Notes: generated by a model from the sequence alone, not told the origin. Positions 1 to 6,548 are shown, counted from the stretch's first letter. The stretch: 13,167 nucleotides of DNA from Candidatus Cloacimonadota bacterium (GCA_023228125.1 JALOBT010000058.1:1-13167); one strand, 5' to 3'. A program made the numbers and translations.

Positions 1-83
1 AAGTTACGAGTTACAAGTTACAAGTTACAAGTTACAAGTTACAAGTTACAAGTTACAAGTTACAAGTTACAAGTTACAAGTTG
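1..83. repeat. Heptamer tandem array AAGTTAC, block 1
   Basis: Eleven consecutive 7-bp units run from base 1 to 77, all AAGTTAC except the second, which is GAGTTAC; a partial unit follows at 78-82. The array starts at the window edge, so it may extend further left. No open reading frame of note crosses it. The unit is exact enough to point to recent slippage or conversion rather than old degenerate sequence. Confidence 0.95.
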
Positions 84-85
84 CT

Positions 86-116
86 AGTGCTGGATTGGAT
101 ACGTCTCGTGTCCAGT
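86..116. repeat. 31-bp direct repeat, copy 1
   Basis: This 31-bp block begins AGTGCTGGATTGG and ends GTGTCCAGT. It is identical to bases 175-205. With one mismatch the match extends left to base 82 (TGC, then T/C). Inside are CTGGA and TCCAG arms that could pair around a 16-nt loop, but a 5-bp stem is weak. The block is embedded between heptamer arrays, so the repeat unit of the island is larger than the heptamer itself. Confidence 0.93.
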
Positions 117-122
117 GAAACT

Positions 123-157
123 TACGAGTTACAAGTTAAGCGTTAAGCGTTAAGCGT
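123..157. repeat. Heptamer array, block 2 with GTTAAGC variant
   Basis: After the first 31-bp repeat the heptamer returns as GAGTTAC and AAGTTA-, then changes to three exact GTTAAGC units at 135-155. The period stays 7 bp while the sequence changes, so the period appears better conserved than the bases. Confidence 0.85.
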
Positions 158-174
158 GAGGACTTACGAATGCC

Positions 175-205
175 AGTGCTGGATTGGATACGTCTCGTGT
201 CCAGT
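175..205. repeat. 31-bp direct repeat, copy 2
   Basis: Identical over 31 bp to 86-116, at an offset of 89 bp. Similarity resumes a few bases downstream where both copies run into TAC(A/G)AGTTACAAG, so the pair behaves like two units of an imperfect 89-bp repeat. Confidence 0.93.
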
Positions 206-211
206 AAGACC

Positions 212-267
212 TACAAGTTACAAGTTACGAGTTACGAGTTACAAGTTACAAGTTACGAGTTACAAGT
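212..267. repeat. Heptamer array, block 3 (AAGTTAC/GAGTTAC)
   Basis: Seven full 7-bp units from 215 to 263 alternate between AAGTTAC and GAGTTAC in the order A A G G A A G (first base of each unit), followed by a broken unit. It ends where the sequence turns to GGGCAGCCCC, a short GC-rich palindrome-like stretch at 268-277. Confidence 0.9.
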
Positions 268-278
268 GGGCAGCCCCA

Positions 279-331
279 ATTCTACATCATACATTCTAAA
301 TTCTACATTAACCCTACATTAACCCTCAATT
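279..331. repeat. AT-rich short repeats with an 11-bp tandem CTACATTAACC
   Basis: ATTCTACAT occurs at 279-287 and 300-308. CTACATTAACC is repeated exactly twice in tandem at 303-313 and 314-324 and then decays into CTCAATTCTAT. This fills the last stretch of the non-coding region before the promoter-like TTGACA box. Together with the heptamer island it accounts for nearly all of the 394 bases before the first gene; no gene is visible there. Confidence 0.8.
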
Positions 332-335
332 CTAT

Positions 336-364
336 TTGACATAATCCTGCCATCCAGGAAACTT
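336..364 (+). promoter_or_regulatory. Possible promoter for the decarboxylase operon
   Basis: A perfect TTGACA -35 box lies at 336-341. At the usual 17-bp spacing the -10 position (359-364) reads AAACTT, which matches TATAAT poorly. The -35 box and its position 54 bases before the start codon support a promoter, but the weak -10 means the true transcription start cannot be placed from sequence alone. Confidence 0.35.
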
Positions 365-394
365 GATCCAATACTTGTTTACAGAGGAAACGCC

Positions 395-1585
395 ATGTAC
401 AAAGAGCCTTATAATTTCGTTCTTGATCGCTATATAGAGCCTTCGAGATTTGCTCAGATCAAGGAGTTTACCCAGGATATGCCCACTCCGGTTCTGGTGA
501 TGGATACCTGCTTGATTGAGCGTAAATATGATGAATTGAGCAGGAATTTCCCCGCTGCGGATATCTATTATGCCGTGAAAGCGAATCCTATGCCCGAAAT
601 CTTGCGACTGCTCAAGGACAAGGGGGCAAACTTTGATATTGCCTCCCGTTATGAGCTGGATTTGATGTTGAGCCTGGGCGTTCCGCCTGAAAGACTCAGC
701 TTTGGCAATACCATAAAAAAGAAAAACGACATTGCTTATATTTATGGTAAAGGTGTGCGGCTGTTTGCGACAGATAGTGAGAACGACCTGCTCAATATTG
801 CTGCGGCAGCACCACATGCCAAGGTGTTTTTCAGGATATTGACCGAAGGGACGGGGGCGGACTGGCCACTGACCCGCAAATTTGGTGCCCATGCCGATAT
901 CATCTACAATCTGATCCTGCAAGCGCGGGATTTGGGGCTCGAGCCCTACGGGCTGTCTTTTCATGTGGGCTCTCAGCAACGCGATATCGGGCAATGGGAT
1001 GACGCCATCGCCAGATGCAAATATCTTTACGACGCCGTGGCCGAAGATGGCATAGAGCTGCAGATGCTGAATCTGGGCGGTGGATTTCCCGCCAGCTATG
1101 TGGATCCCACCTTTTCTGTGGAAGAATACGCCACTGAGATCACACGCTTTATCGAAGAAGATTTTGGTGAAAAAATGCCTCACATCATCCTGGAACCCGG
1201 CCGGTCGCTGGTGGCAGATGCGGGTATCATAGTTTCAGAAGTGATCAATATCAGCCGGACTTCCAAAAACAACATGTATCAATGGGTCTTTTTGGATATC
1301 GGGAAATTTGGCGGTTTGATCGAGACTATCGACGAATCCATCAAATTCCCCATTTATTTTGAAGGGGAAGGCATGGCAGATGAGATCATCCTGGCCGGGC
1401 CTACCTGTGACAGCATGGATATACTCTATGAAAACTATAAATATCATATGCCCGAAAACACCCAACCTGGTGATAGGGTCTATATCTTTACCACAGGAGC
1501 CTATACCCGCAGCTATTCCTCAATCTGTTTTAATGGCTTCCCGCCTCTGCACGCGGTGATTTTTGACAAAGGAGAAAACTTATGA
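395..1585 (+). CDS. Ornithine/lysine-type decarboxylase (alanine racemase-fold, PLP)
   Basis: A 396-residue fold-type III PLP-dependent amino acid decarboxylase (ornithine/diaminopimelate/arginine decarboxylase group 2 family), cytoplasmic. Visible motifs in order: YAVKAN with the PLP lysine K62; HVGSQ (190-194); LGGGFP (227-232), glycine loop for the cofactor phosphate; EPGR (267-270); GPTCDS (335-340) with C338-D339 as the across-dimer active-site pair; and Y370 in GAYTRSY near the end. The length and the GPTCDSMD motif fit ornithine or lysine decarboxylase, giving putrescine or cadaverine, better than LysA (different C-terminal motif) or the much longer SpeA. Which amino acid is used cannot be read from the sequence. 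The start ATG has an AGAGGA ribosome binding site at 383-388. The 3' end overlaps the next gene by 4 bases (ATGA), implying coupled translation. Confidence 0.9.
   Translation: MYKEPYNFVLDRYIEPSRFAQIKEFTQDMPTPVLVMDTCLIERKYDELSRNFPAADIYYAVKANPMPEILRLLKDKGANFDIASRYELDLMLSLGVPPERLSFGNTIKKKNDIAYIYGKGVRLFATDSENDLLNIAAAAPHAKVFFRILTEGTGADWPLTRKFGAHADIIYNLILQARDLGLEPYGLSFHVGSQQRDIGQWDDAIARCKYLYDAVAEDGIELQMLNLGGGFPASYVDPTFSVEEYATEITRFIEEDFGEKMPHIILEPGRSLVADAGIIVSEVINISRTSKNNMYQWVFLDIGKFGGLIETIDESIKFPIYFEGEGMADEIILAGPTCDSMDILYENYKYHMPENTQPGDRVYIFTTGAYTRSYSSICFNGFPPLHAVIFDKGENL
1568..1574 (+). promoter_or_regulatory. Shine-Dalgarno AAAGGAG for the dehydrogenase
   Basis: AAAGGAG lies inside the last codons of the decarboxylase gene, 7 bases before ATG 1582 and 10 before the second in-frame ATG at 1585. 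The first is better spaced and makes the classic ATGA stop-start overlap, so I chose it, but initiation at 1585 would lose only one residue. Confidence 0.75.
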
Positions 1586-2670
1586 TGTATCTACCTGTAC
1601 AGCAAATGCACGAATTTATGATCGCGGTCTTTAGCAAGATCGGAGTCCCCCCGGAAGATGCCAAGATCTGCGCTGATGTGCTGATCGCCAGCGACCTGAG
1701 AGGGATCGAATCCCATGGCATTGGCCGGCTGAAGATGTATTATGATCGCATCAAACTGGGCATCCAAAGCCCTGTAACCAAGATTGATGTGATCAAAGAC
1801 CGCTATGCCACAGCGGTGTGGGATGGCAACAATGGCATGGGGCATGTAATCGCCCACAAAGCCATGCAGCAGGCCATCGATAAGGCAAAGCTGTATGGCC
1901 TGGGCTCTGTGGCCGTGCGCAATTCCACTCATTACGGAATCTGCGGTTACTATGCCGATATGGCCACCCAGCAGGATATGATCGGGCTTACCTTTACCAA
2001 TGCCCGCCCCTCCATCTGCCCCACCCATGGCGTAGCTCCGATGTTGGGCACGAATCCCATCTGTTTCGGTGCGCCCACAAACCTGCCCTATCCCTTTATC
2101 TATGACGCCGCCACCTCCATCTCCCAGCGCGGCAAAGTAGAACAGTATGCCCGGGAAGAAAAGCCTACCCCGCCCTATTGGGCGATCAATCGCCAGGGTG
2201 AGCCACAGACAGATACCGTAAAACTCTTGAAAGACCTGGTGGATCAAAGTGCCAGTATGCTGCCTTTGGGCGGCACCGAAGAGCTCACCGGCAGCCACAA
2301 AGGCTATGGCCTGGGCACCATGGTGGAAATCCTGTGCGCCGCACTGCAAAATGGCAGCTATCTGAACGGACTCTGGGGACAGGATCAGGATGGCAAACCC
2401 GCGCCATATCGCTTGGGACATTTCTTCCTGGCCCTCAATATCGATTTCTTTACCGAGCTTGACGATTTCAAAAGAATCAGCACAGATATCTGCAAACAAT
2501 TGCAAGCCTCAGAGCTCTTCCCAGGACGGGATCGCATCTGGGTGGCCGGTGAAAAAGAATATGAGAAAGAGCAAGAGGTACGGAAAAAAGGCATCCACAT
2601 TGTCCCGAATTTGGCCAAGAACATACAGGTGATTCAGAAAGAGCTTGGTCTAAATAATATCGATATATAA
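1582..2670 (+). CDS. Malate/L-lactate dehydrogenase family (Ldh_2) oxidoreductase
   Basis: A 362-residue cytoplasmic NAD(P)-dependent 2-oxoacid or imine reductase of the Ldh_2 family (YiaK, ComC, AllD, DpkA relatives; not the Rossmann-type LDH/MDH). Family signatures: SHG at 44-46 with H45, RNSTHYG (113-119) with the catalytic H117, GTNPI (156-160), DAATS (175-179), GKV (184-186), PLGG (228-231) and HKGYGL (239-244). Length is slightly above the usual 330-360. Substrate is undecided: the family covers malate, (sulfo)lactate, ureidoglycolate, diketogulonate and the cyclic imines pyrroline-2- and piperideine-2-carboxylate. Co-translation with an ornithine/lysine decarboxylase makes amino acid-derived substrates worth testing, but that is inference. 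No transcription terminator is seen in the 77 bases after it. Confidence 0.9.
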   Translation: MMYLPVQQMHEFMIAVFSKIGVPPEDAKICADVLIASDLRGIESHGIGRLKMYYDRIKLGIQSPVTKIDVIKDRYATAVWDGNNGMGHVIAHKAMQQAIDKAKLYGLGSVAVRNSTHYGICGYYADMATQQDMIGLTFTNARPSICPTHGVAPMLGTNPICFGAPTNLPYPFIYDAATSISQRGKVEQYAREEKPTPPYWAINRQGEPQTDTVKLLKDLVDQSASMLPLGGTEELTGSHKGYGLGTMVEILCAALQNGSYLNGLWGQDQDGKPAPYRLGHFFLALNIDFFTELDDFKRISTDICKQLQASELFPGRDRIWVAGEKEYEKEQEVRKKGIHIVPNLAKNIQVIQKELGLNNIDI

Positions 2671-2712
2671 TTTTGCCCTTGCCTAAAGAGAAAATACGTT
2701 TAAACTATTACA

Positions 2713-2739
2713 TATAACTGAAAAATGACAACAAAGGAG
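2713..2739 (+). promoter_or_regulatory. Possible -10 box and strong ribosome binding site before the barrel gene
   Basis: TATAAC at 2713-2718 resembles a -10 box, but no convincing -35 lies 16-18 bases upstream, so the promoter is weakly supported. AAAGGAG at 2733-2739, 8 bases before ATG 2748, is a clear Shine-Dalgarno site. The 77-base gap is AT-rich and holds nothing else recognisable. Confidence 0.4.
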
Positions 2740-2747
2740 TCTAAAAA

Positions 2748-3830
2748 ATGAAAAGACTAATTCTTATCCTTATCCCTTTAATGCTGATCGTAGGATTATC
2801 AGCGGTGGAATTCGAAATCAGCGGAGAAAACCGCAGCCGCGCAGCCATCTACAATGATACTTCCGAAAATGACGGTGGACATATTGATAACCGGTTGAAT
2901 ATCGGTTTTGATTCACAATTTCACAAAAACCTGAATTTCAGGCTTGCTGTGCAAATTGGCGATACCGTGTGGGGCAATGGCGGTGGCGGAATCAGCACCG
3001 GTGAAAGCATCCACGTCACAGAAGCTTATCTGGATTATCTCATTGATGCCTTTGATGCCAGGATCAGCCTGGGACAGATGTATTGGAATGATCGCATGAG
3101 CCTGGTGATGGATGATTACTTCTCTGGGCTTATGCTCAGTAAAGCTTTTGGTGATAAGCTCAATACCGAATTTATCTGGATGAAAGTAGAAGAAAACGCA
3201 AAGGCTGCCAGTGATGATAGCGATGTTTTCGTGCTTCACGCCATGATGGATGGGGATATGCCGATCGGTGCTTATCTGATGTATGGAAATGATGAATCGG
3301 CAGATTTTCAAAATCTAACTTTTATGCCTTATCTCAACATGGAAATGGATCCCTTAAGCCTTGATGCAGCCATTTTTGCGGATTATCAGATGAGAAATGA
3401 CAATGAGCTGGGCCTGGGCGGATCAGTAAAGGCGAAGATCGATATGACTGCCTTTGAACTGGGTGCAGACCTCCTGGTGGCCACCGAATACGGCCTTAGC
3501 ACCATCAGCCCCTGGTATCAGAATGGGCTTTACATCTATGGTATTGGTAAGTATCATGATGGACTCAACCTGTATTGGAATACCCCCTATCAAGGAAATT
3601 CAGACCTCTTTGCCAGCCTCGTGGGAAACATCAAAGTTCCGCTTAATCAAAGCCTGGGCGTCTTTGCCGCAGCAGGTTATCTGATCGATCTGGGGCTCGA
3701 AGTAAATGCAGGAGTGGAAGCTACGCTGATTCCTGATCTACTCAATATGCAGGTCTATGGAGCTTTTGGTGTTCATGATAATGAGACCAATAATTATGCC
3801 ATTGGCACATCTTTAAAAATAGAATTCTAA
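2748..3830 (+). CDS. Exported outer-membrane beta-barrel (porin-like) protein
   Basis: A 360-residue exported protein. Residues 1-19 form a signal peptide (MKR, then a run of Leu/Ile/Met, cleavage likely after LSA before V20). The mature part alternates polar and hydrophobic residues in short segments joined by Gly/Asn/Asp-rich turns, as expected for transmembrane beta strands, and the last residues (AIGTSLKIEF) end in Phe, the usual C-terminal signal for insertion by BamA. These features support a monomeric or trimeric porin-like barrel of about 14-18 strands, but I do not recognise a named family and cannot give a substrate. It resembles lineage-specific porins of FCB bacteria in style. It has its own strong ribosome binding site and is followed by a hairpin terminator, so it may be expressed separately from the upstream enzyme pair. 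Confidence 0.82.
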   Translation: MKRLILILIPLMLIVGLSAVEFEISGENRSRAAIYNDTSENDGGHIDNRLNIGFDSQFHKNLNFRLAVQIGDTVWGNGGGGISTGESIHVTEAYLDYLIDAFDARISLGQMYWNDRMSLVMDDYFSGLMLSKAFGDKLNTEFIWMKVEENAKAASDDSDVFVLHAMMDGDMPIGAYLMYGNDESADFQNLTFMPYLNMEMDPLSLDAAIFADYQMRNDNELGLGGSVKAKIDMTAFELGADLLVATEYGLSTISPWYQNGLYIYGIGKYHDGLNLYWNTPYQGNSDLFASLVGNIKVPLNQSLGVFAAAGYLIDLGLEVNAGVEATLIPDLLNMQVYGAFGVHDNETNNYAIGTSLKIEF

Positions 3831-3843
3831 ACAACTATAAAAC

Positions 3844-3880
3844 AAAGCCCTTGCATCCACTAAGTGCAAGGGCTTTTTTT
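3844..3880. terminator. Intrinsic terminator, probably bidirectional
   Basis: A perfect 10-bp stem, AGCCCTTGCA (3846-3855) with TGCAAGGGCT (3865-3874), closes a 9-nt loop and is followed by T at 3874-3880; two more A-T pairs can extend it. It ends the barrel gene on the plus strand. On the minus strand the same hairpin is followed by TTTGTTTT and lies 20 bases past the stop of the ABC ATPase gene, so it probably stops the converging operon too. Confidence 0.92.
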
Positions 3881-3899
3881 GTGTCTTGAAAAAGCTGAA

Positions 3900-4619
3900 T
3901 CAGAGTAGCTGGCTGATCTGGGCTTTTAGCTGCTTGAGCTGGGCTTCATCAGCAGCTTGGGGGAGCAAAACACCACCTTGAAACAGCCCTGCTTTCATCA
4001 CTTCAATCCGGTCTGACAATTTGATAGCTTCATCAATATCGTGAGTTACGAGCAGCACGGTAAGGCTGAGTCTCTGAACCACTTCTTTAATCCAATCCTG
4101 CAAAGCACTGCGGGTCAAGGCATCCAGATTGGCCAGGGGTTCATCCAAAAGCCAGAGCCTGGAGCCCGTCATACAGGTTCGCGCCAGAGCCACCCTTTGT
4201 CTGAGCCCACCGGAGAGCTGCCAGGGCAGGTATTCGGCATAGTTTTCCAGGCCAAAGACGGGCAGCAATTGCAAAGCTTTCTGCCGTTCAGTCTTGATGT
4301 CCAGGCCTTTGATGCGGCAGGGCAAAAGCACGTTGTCGATCACCTTGAGCCAGGGAAAAAGCAGATCGTTTTGAGGCATATAGCCCAGGTAGCCAGCTCT
4401 TCCGGTGATCTCCTCTCCCTGATAATAGATACTGCCGCTATCCGGCAAAGTGATGCCGGCAAACAGCTCTAATAAAGTGGTCTTGCCACAGCCACTGGCA
4501 CCTACAATGCTCACGAATTCGCCTTGCTCAAGGCTCAGATTGATGTCCGTCAGCACTGTGGAAATCTCGCCCTTGAAGAGATAGGACTTTTTCAGGCCGG
4601 TGGCAGAGAGGATACTCAT
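3900..4619 (-). CDS. ABC transporter ATP-binding protein, NitT/TauT type (ThiZ/SsuB-like)
   Basis: A 239-residue cytoplasmic ATPase that would power import of the ligand bound by the preceding lipoprotein. All ABC motifs are intact: Walker A GASGCGKTT (40-48, K46), Q-loop Q83 in YMPQNDLLFPW, signature LSGGLRQR (135-142), Walker B LWLLDE (155-160) with E160, D-loop LANLD, and switch H193 in VTHDIDEA. The Q-loop and signature style is that of the nitrate/sulfonate/taurine/HMP importer group (SsuB, TauB, ThiZ). The start ATG overlaps the stop TAA of the lipoprotein gene by one base. It is the last gene of the minus-strand operon, and no permease gene follows before the terminator, which is unusual for this importer class. 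Confidence 0.93.
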   Translation of the reverse strand: MSILSATGLKKSYLFKGEISTVLTDINLSLEQGEFVSIVGASGCGKTTLLELFAGITLPDSGSIYYQGEEITGRAGYLGYMPQNDLLFPWLKVIDNVLLPCRIKGLDIKTERQKALQLLPVFGLENYAEYLPWQLSGGLRQRVALARTCMTGSRLWLLDEPLANLDALTRSALQDWIKEVVQRLSLTVLLVTHDIDEAIKLSDRIEVMKAGLFQGGVLLPQAADEAQLKQLKAQISQLL

Positions 4620-5587
4620 TAGGGTAGCAAATATTCGTTTGTATAAGCCTGGTCGATATTTAAGGGTGCTGAAATCAGCTTTTCGTCACTCATCCAATTT
4701 GCAAAACTCTGCCAGACCTCAGGCTCTTGCAGGCCCCAATAGGCGGCCTCAGCCTGGTATTGAGCACAGAGATATTGCACGCTGGCCTGCACCTGCTGGT
4801 TGTTCAGCTCGGGGACGTGTTTGAGGAGGATATCAGCGGCTTTATCTGGATAAAGGATGCAGTATTCATAGCCCTTCTTCACGGCTGAAAGGAACTTTCT
4901 GGCAGTATCGGGATTGTCTTTTAGATAGTCTTCACTGCTGATCAAGACGGGAGTGTAATAGTCAAAGACCGGGTTTAAGTCCTTCAAGGGGATGTAATTG
5001 ATCTCCACGCCACGCTGGGCCGCGATCACGCCATCCCAACCGTAATAGATCCACTCAAAATCAGCATCTTTGCCGATGGTGGAGAAGAAATCATAGATAC
5101 CGGATATGACCTTAACTTTATTGACGTCGGCATTTGCTGCCTGCATCACATTGCTTAAGATGGCGAGCTCGGAGGGGCTATCCCAACTGCCATAGCGTTT
5201 GCCTTCAAAATCCTTTACAGAAGTGATACCCGCCTCTTTCAAGGAAGCAAAACCGGAAGTATTGTGTTGGATCACCGCCGCGATACTAATTAGAGGAATA
5301 CCTTCGCTGCGGGCGCGGATCACGTTTTCCTGATAGCTGACGCCAAACTGGCTCTTGCCTGTGGCTACTATCTGATCCGTAATACTTTGCCCTGGTTGCA
5401 GAATTTCCACATCCAGGCCTGCTTCGGTGAAATACCCCAGTTCCTGGGCTACATAAAGTCCGGTGTGGTTTGTGTTTGGCGTCCAATCCAGGGTGACGCT
5501 GATCTTCTCTAAGGTGCCTGGGGATTTGCCGCAACCTAAGATGCTGAGTAAGAGCAACAAGCTGATTGCTAAGATGATCTGTTTCAT
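4619..5587 (-). CDS. NMT1/THI5-like substrate-binding lipoprotein (ThiY-like)
   Basis: A 322-residue lipoprotein: a 13-residue hydrophobic segment runs into the lipobox LSILGC with the lipidated C19. The mature N-terminus carries DWTPNTNHTGLYVA (34-47), the hallmark of the NMT1/THI5 domain found in ThiY (binds thiamine pyrimidine precursors) and RibY (binds riboflavin), followed by a YF..AGLDVEI strand and the usual type-II periplasmic binding-protein layout. Length is normal. Ligand is therefore probably a pyrimidine vitamin precursor such as formylaminopyrimidine/HMP, with riboflavin as the alternative; binding-site residues cannot be assigned safely by eye. AAAGGAG at 5593-5599 lies 5 bases before the ATG. 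It follows the recombinase gene by 31 bases, with no thiamin pyrophosphate riboswitch in that gap, and is directly coupled to the ATPase gene. Confidence 0.88.
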   Translation of the reverse strand: MKQIILAISLLLLLSILGCGKSPGTLEKISVTLDWTPNTNHTGLYVAQELGYFTEAGLDVEILQPGQSITDQIVATGKSQFGVSYQENVIRARSEGIPLISIAAVIQHNTSGFASLKEAGITSVKDFEGKRYGSWDSPSELAILSNVMQAANADVNKVKVISGIYDFFSTIGKDADFEWIYYGWDGVIAAQRGVEINYIPLKDLNPVFDYYTPVLISSEDYLKDNPDTARKFLSAVKKGYEYCILYPDKAADILLKHVPELNNQQVQASVQYLCAQYQAEAAYWGLQEPEVWQSFANWMSDEKLISAPLNIDQAYTNEYLLP

Positions 5588-5618
5588 TCTATCTCCTTTG
5601 ATTCGTTATATTATTTAG

Positions 5619-6548
5619 TTAGGCCCGGGGATGATACTGCCGGTGGGTTTCGATCAGCCAGCGCGTATCCACATGGGTGTAGATCTGGGTGGTATTGATG
5701 CTGGAGTGCCCCAGCAGGCTTTGCACGATTCGCAGGCCTACCCCCGCCTCCAAAAGATGAGTGGCAAAGGAATGCCGAAAAGTATGAGGACTCACATCCC
5801 GCTTGATGCCTGCTTTGATACAGGCCTGGCGCAGGATCTTCCAAAAGCCCATGCGGGAGAGCCCTCCGCCAAGGCGGTTTAGAAAGAGCATATCGCTCCG
5901 CTTTTCTTTGAGCAGCACATTACGGTGAAGGTTCAGATAGGTAGTGAGCAAGGGATTTAGCGATTTCAGATAGGGCACATAGCGCTGTTTGCTGCCTTTG
6001 CCGCGCACCAGGATCATCACTTCATCGAAGTAGATGTCGTGAATGGTAAGTCCCAGCAGCTCTGAGACGCGCATGCCGGTGGCATATAGAAGCTCCATCA
6101 TCACCTTGTTGCGAAAGCTGAGGCTGGTGTCCATAGGCAAAGAGTCCAAGAGCTCTTTCATCTCTTCCACTGAGATGGTATCTGGCAAATAGCTGTCTAT
6201 CTTGATGGTGGGCACGAGGTCAAAATCCAGCTTGATGGGGTAATCTGCGATCAGAAGATACTCAAAGAACTGTTTGAGTGCCACGCGCTTGCGGGCCATG
6301 GAGGTGTTTTGCAGACCCAGCTCTTGCAGAGCGAGGAAATACTGCACCAGATCATCCGGCAGATAATCCTCGGCCGCTTTGGGGTCAAAGACCAGGAAAT
6401 CCGAGATATCCCCCTCATAAGCCTCAATGCTGTTTACCGCCATCCCTCTTTCCACTTTCAAGTGATAGAGAAAGGCCGCAAGCAGAGACTTATTCGCAGG
6501 CTCAATTTCCGCTTTGGTAGTTTGGAGTTTCTTTGGTAATGCGCACAT
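5619..6548 (-). CDS. xerD: Site-specific tyrosine recombinase XerC/XerD
   Basis: From ATG 6548 this gives 309 residues, the normal size for XerC/XerD, which act at dif to resolve chromosome dimers with FtsK. The N-terminal core-binding (SAM-like) domain spans about 21-105 (FLYHLKVERGMAVNSIEAY), the catalytic domain 120-309. All active-site residues are present: R160 (ATGMRVSELLGL), K184 (RGKGSKQRYVP), H255 and R258 (SPHTFRHSFATHLLE), H281 (LLGHSSI) and the nucleophile Y290 (TTQIYTHV); it ends in HPRA as Xer proteins do. I cannot separate XerC from XerD by eye, so the symbol is provisional. The start lies 47 bases inside the end of guaB; its ribosome binding site is poor (AAGGA about 15 bases upstream), suggesting translational coupling. 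A longer in-frame start at 6665 exists but adds residues unlike the family. Confidence 0.9.
   Translation of the reverse strand: MCALPKKLQTTKAEIEPANKSLLAAFLYHLKVERGMAVNSIEAYEGDISDFLVFDPKAAEDYLPDDLVQYFLALQELGLQNTSMARKRVALKQFFEYLLIADYPIKLDFDLVPTIKIDSYLPDTISVEEMKELLDSLPMDTSLSFRNKVMMELLYATGMRVSELLGLTIHDIYFDEVMILVRGKGSKQRYVPYLKSLNPLLTTYLNLHRNVLLKEKRSDMLFLNRLGGGLSRMGFWKILRQACIKAGIKRDVSPHTFRHSFATHLLEAGVGLRIVQSLLGHSSINTTQIYTHVDTRWLIETHRQYHPRA

Noticed and set aside
86..205. dif site or recombinase target for the Xer protein
   Set aside because: The 31-bp repeat lacks the 11-6-11 inverted-arm layout of dif sites, and there are two copies far from the xer gene.
1..267. CRISPR array in the left repeat island
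   Set aside because: Repeats of 7 bp without unique spacers, and only two 31-bp copies separated by more low-complexity repeat; no cas genes in the window.
332..1183. Long minus-strand reading frame antisense to the decarboxylase
   Set aside because: The plus-strand frame carries a complete set of family motifs; the antisense frame has no recognisable domain and no ribosome binding site. The same holds for 1591-2505 (minus) and for 6604-7491 and 10911-11576 (plus).
2671..2747. Terminator between the dehydrogenase and the barrel gene
   Set aside because: No stable hairpin with a T-run is visible, so read-through from the enzyme pair into the barrel gene remains possible.
5588..5618. Thiamin pyrophosphate riboswitch or separate promoter before the ThiY-like gene
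   Set aside because: The gap is only 31 bases, too short for a riboswitch. A TATAAC at 5610-5605 has no -35 partner and would leave almost no leader.
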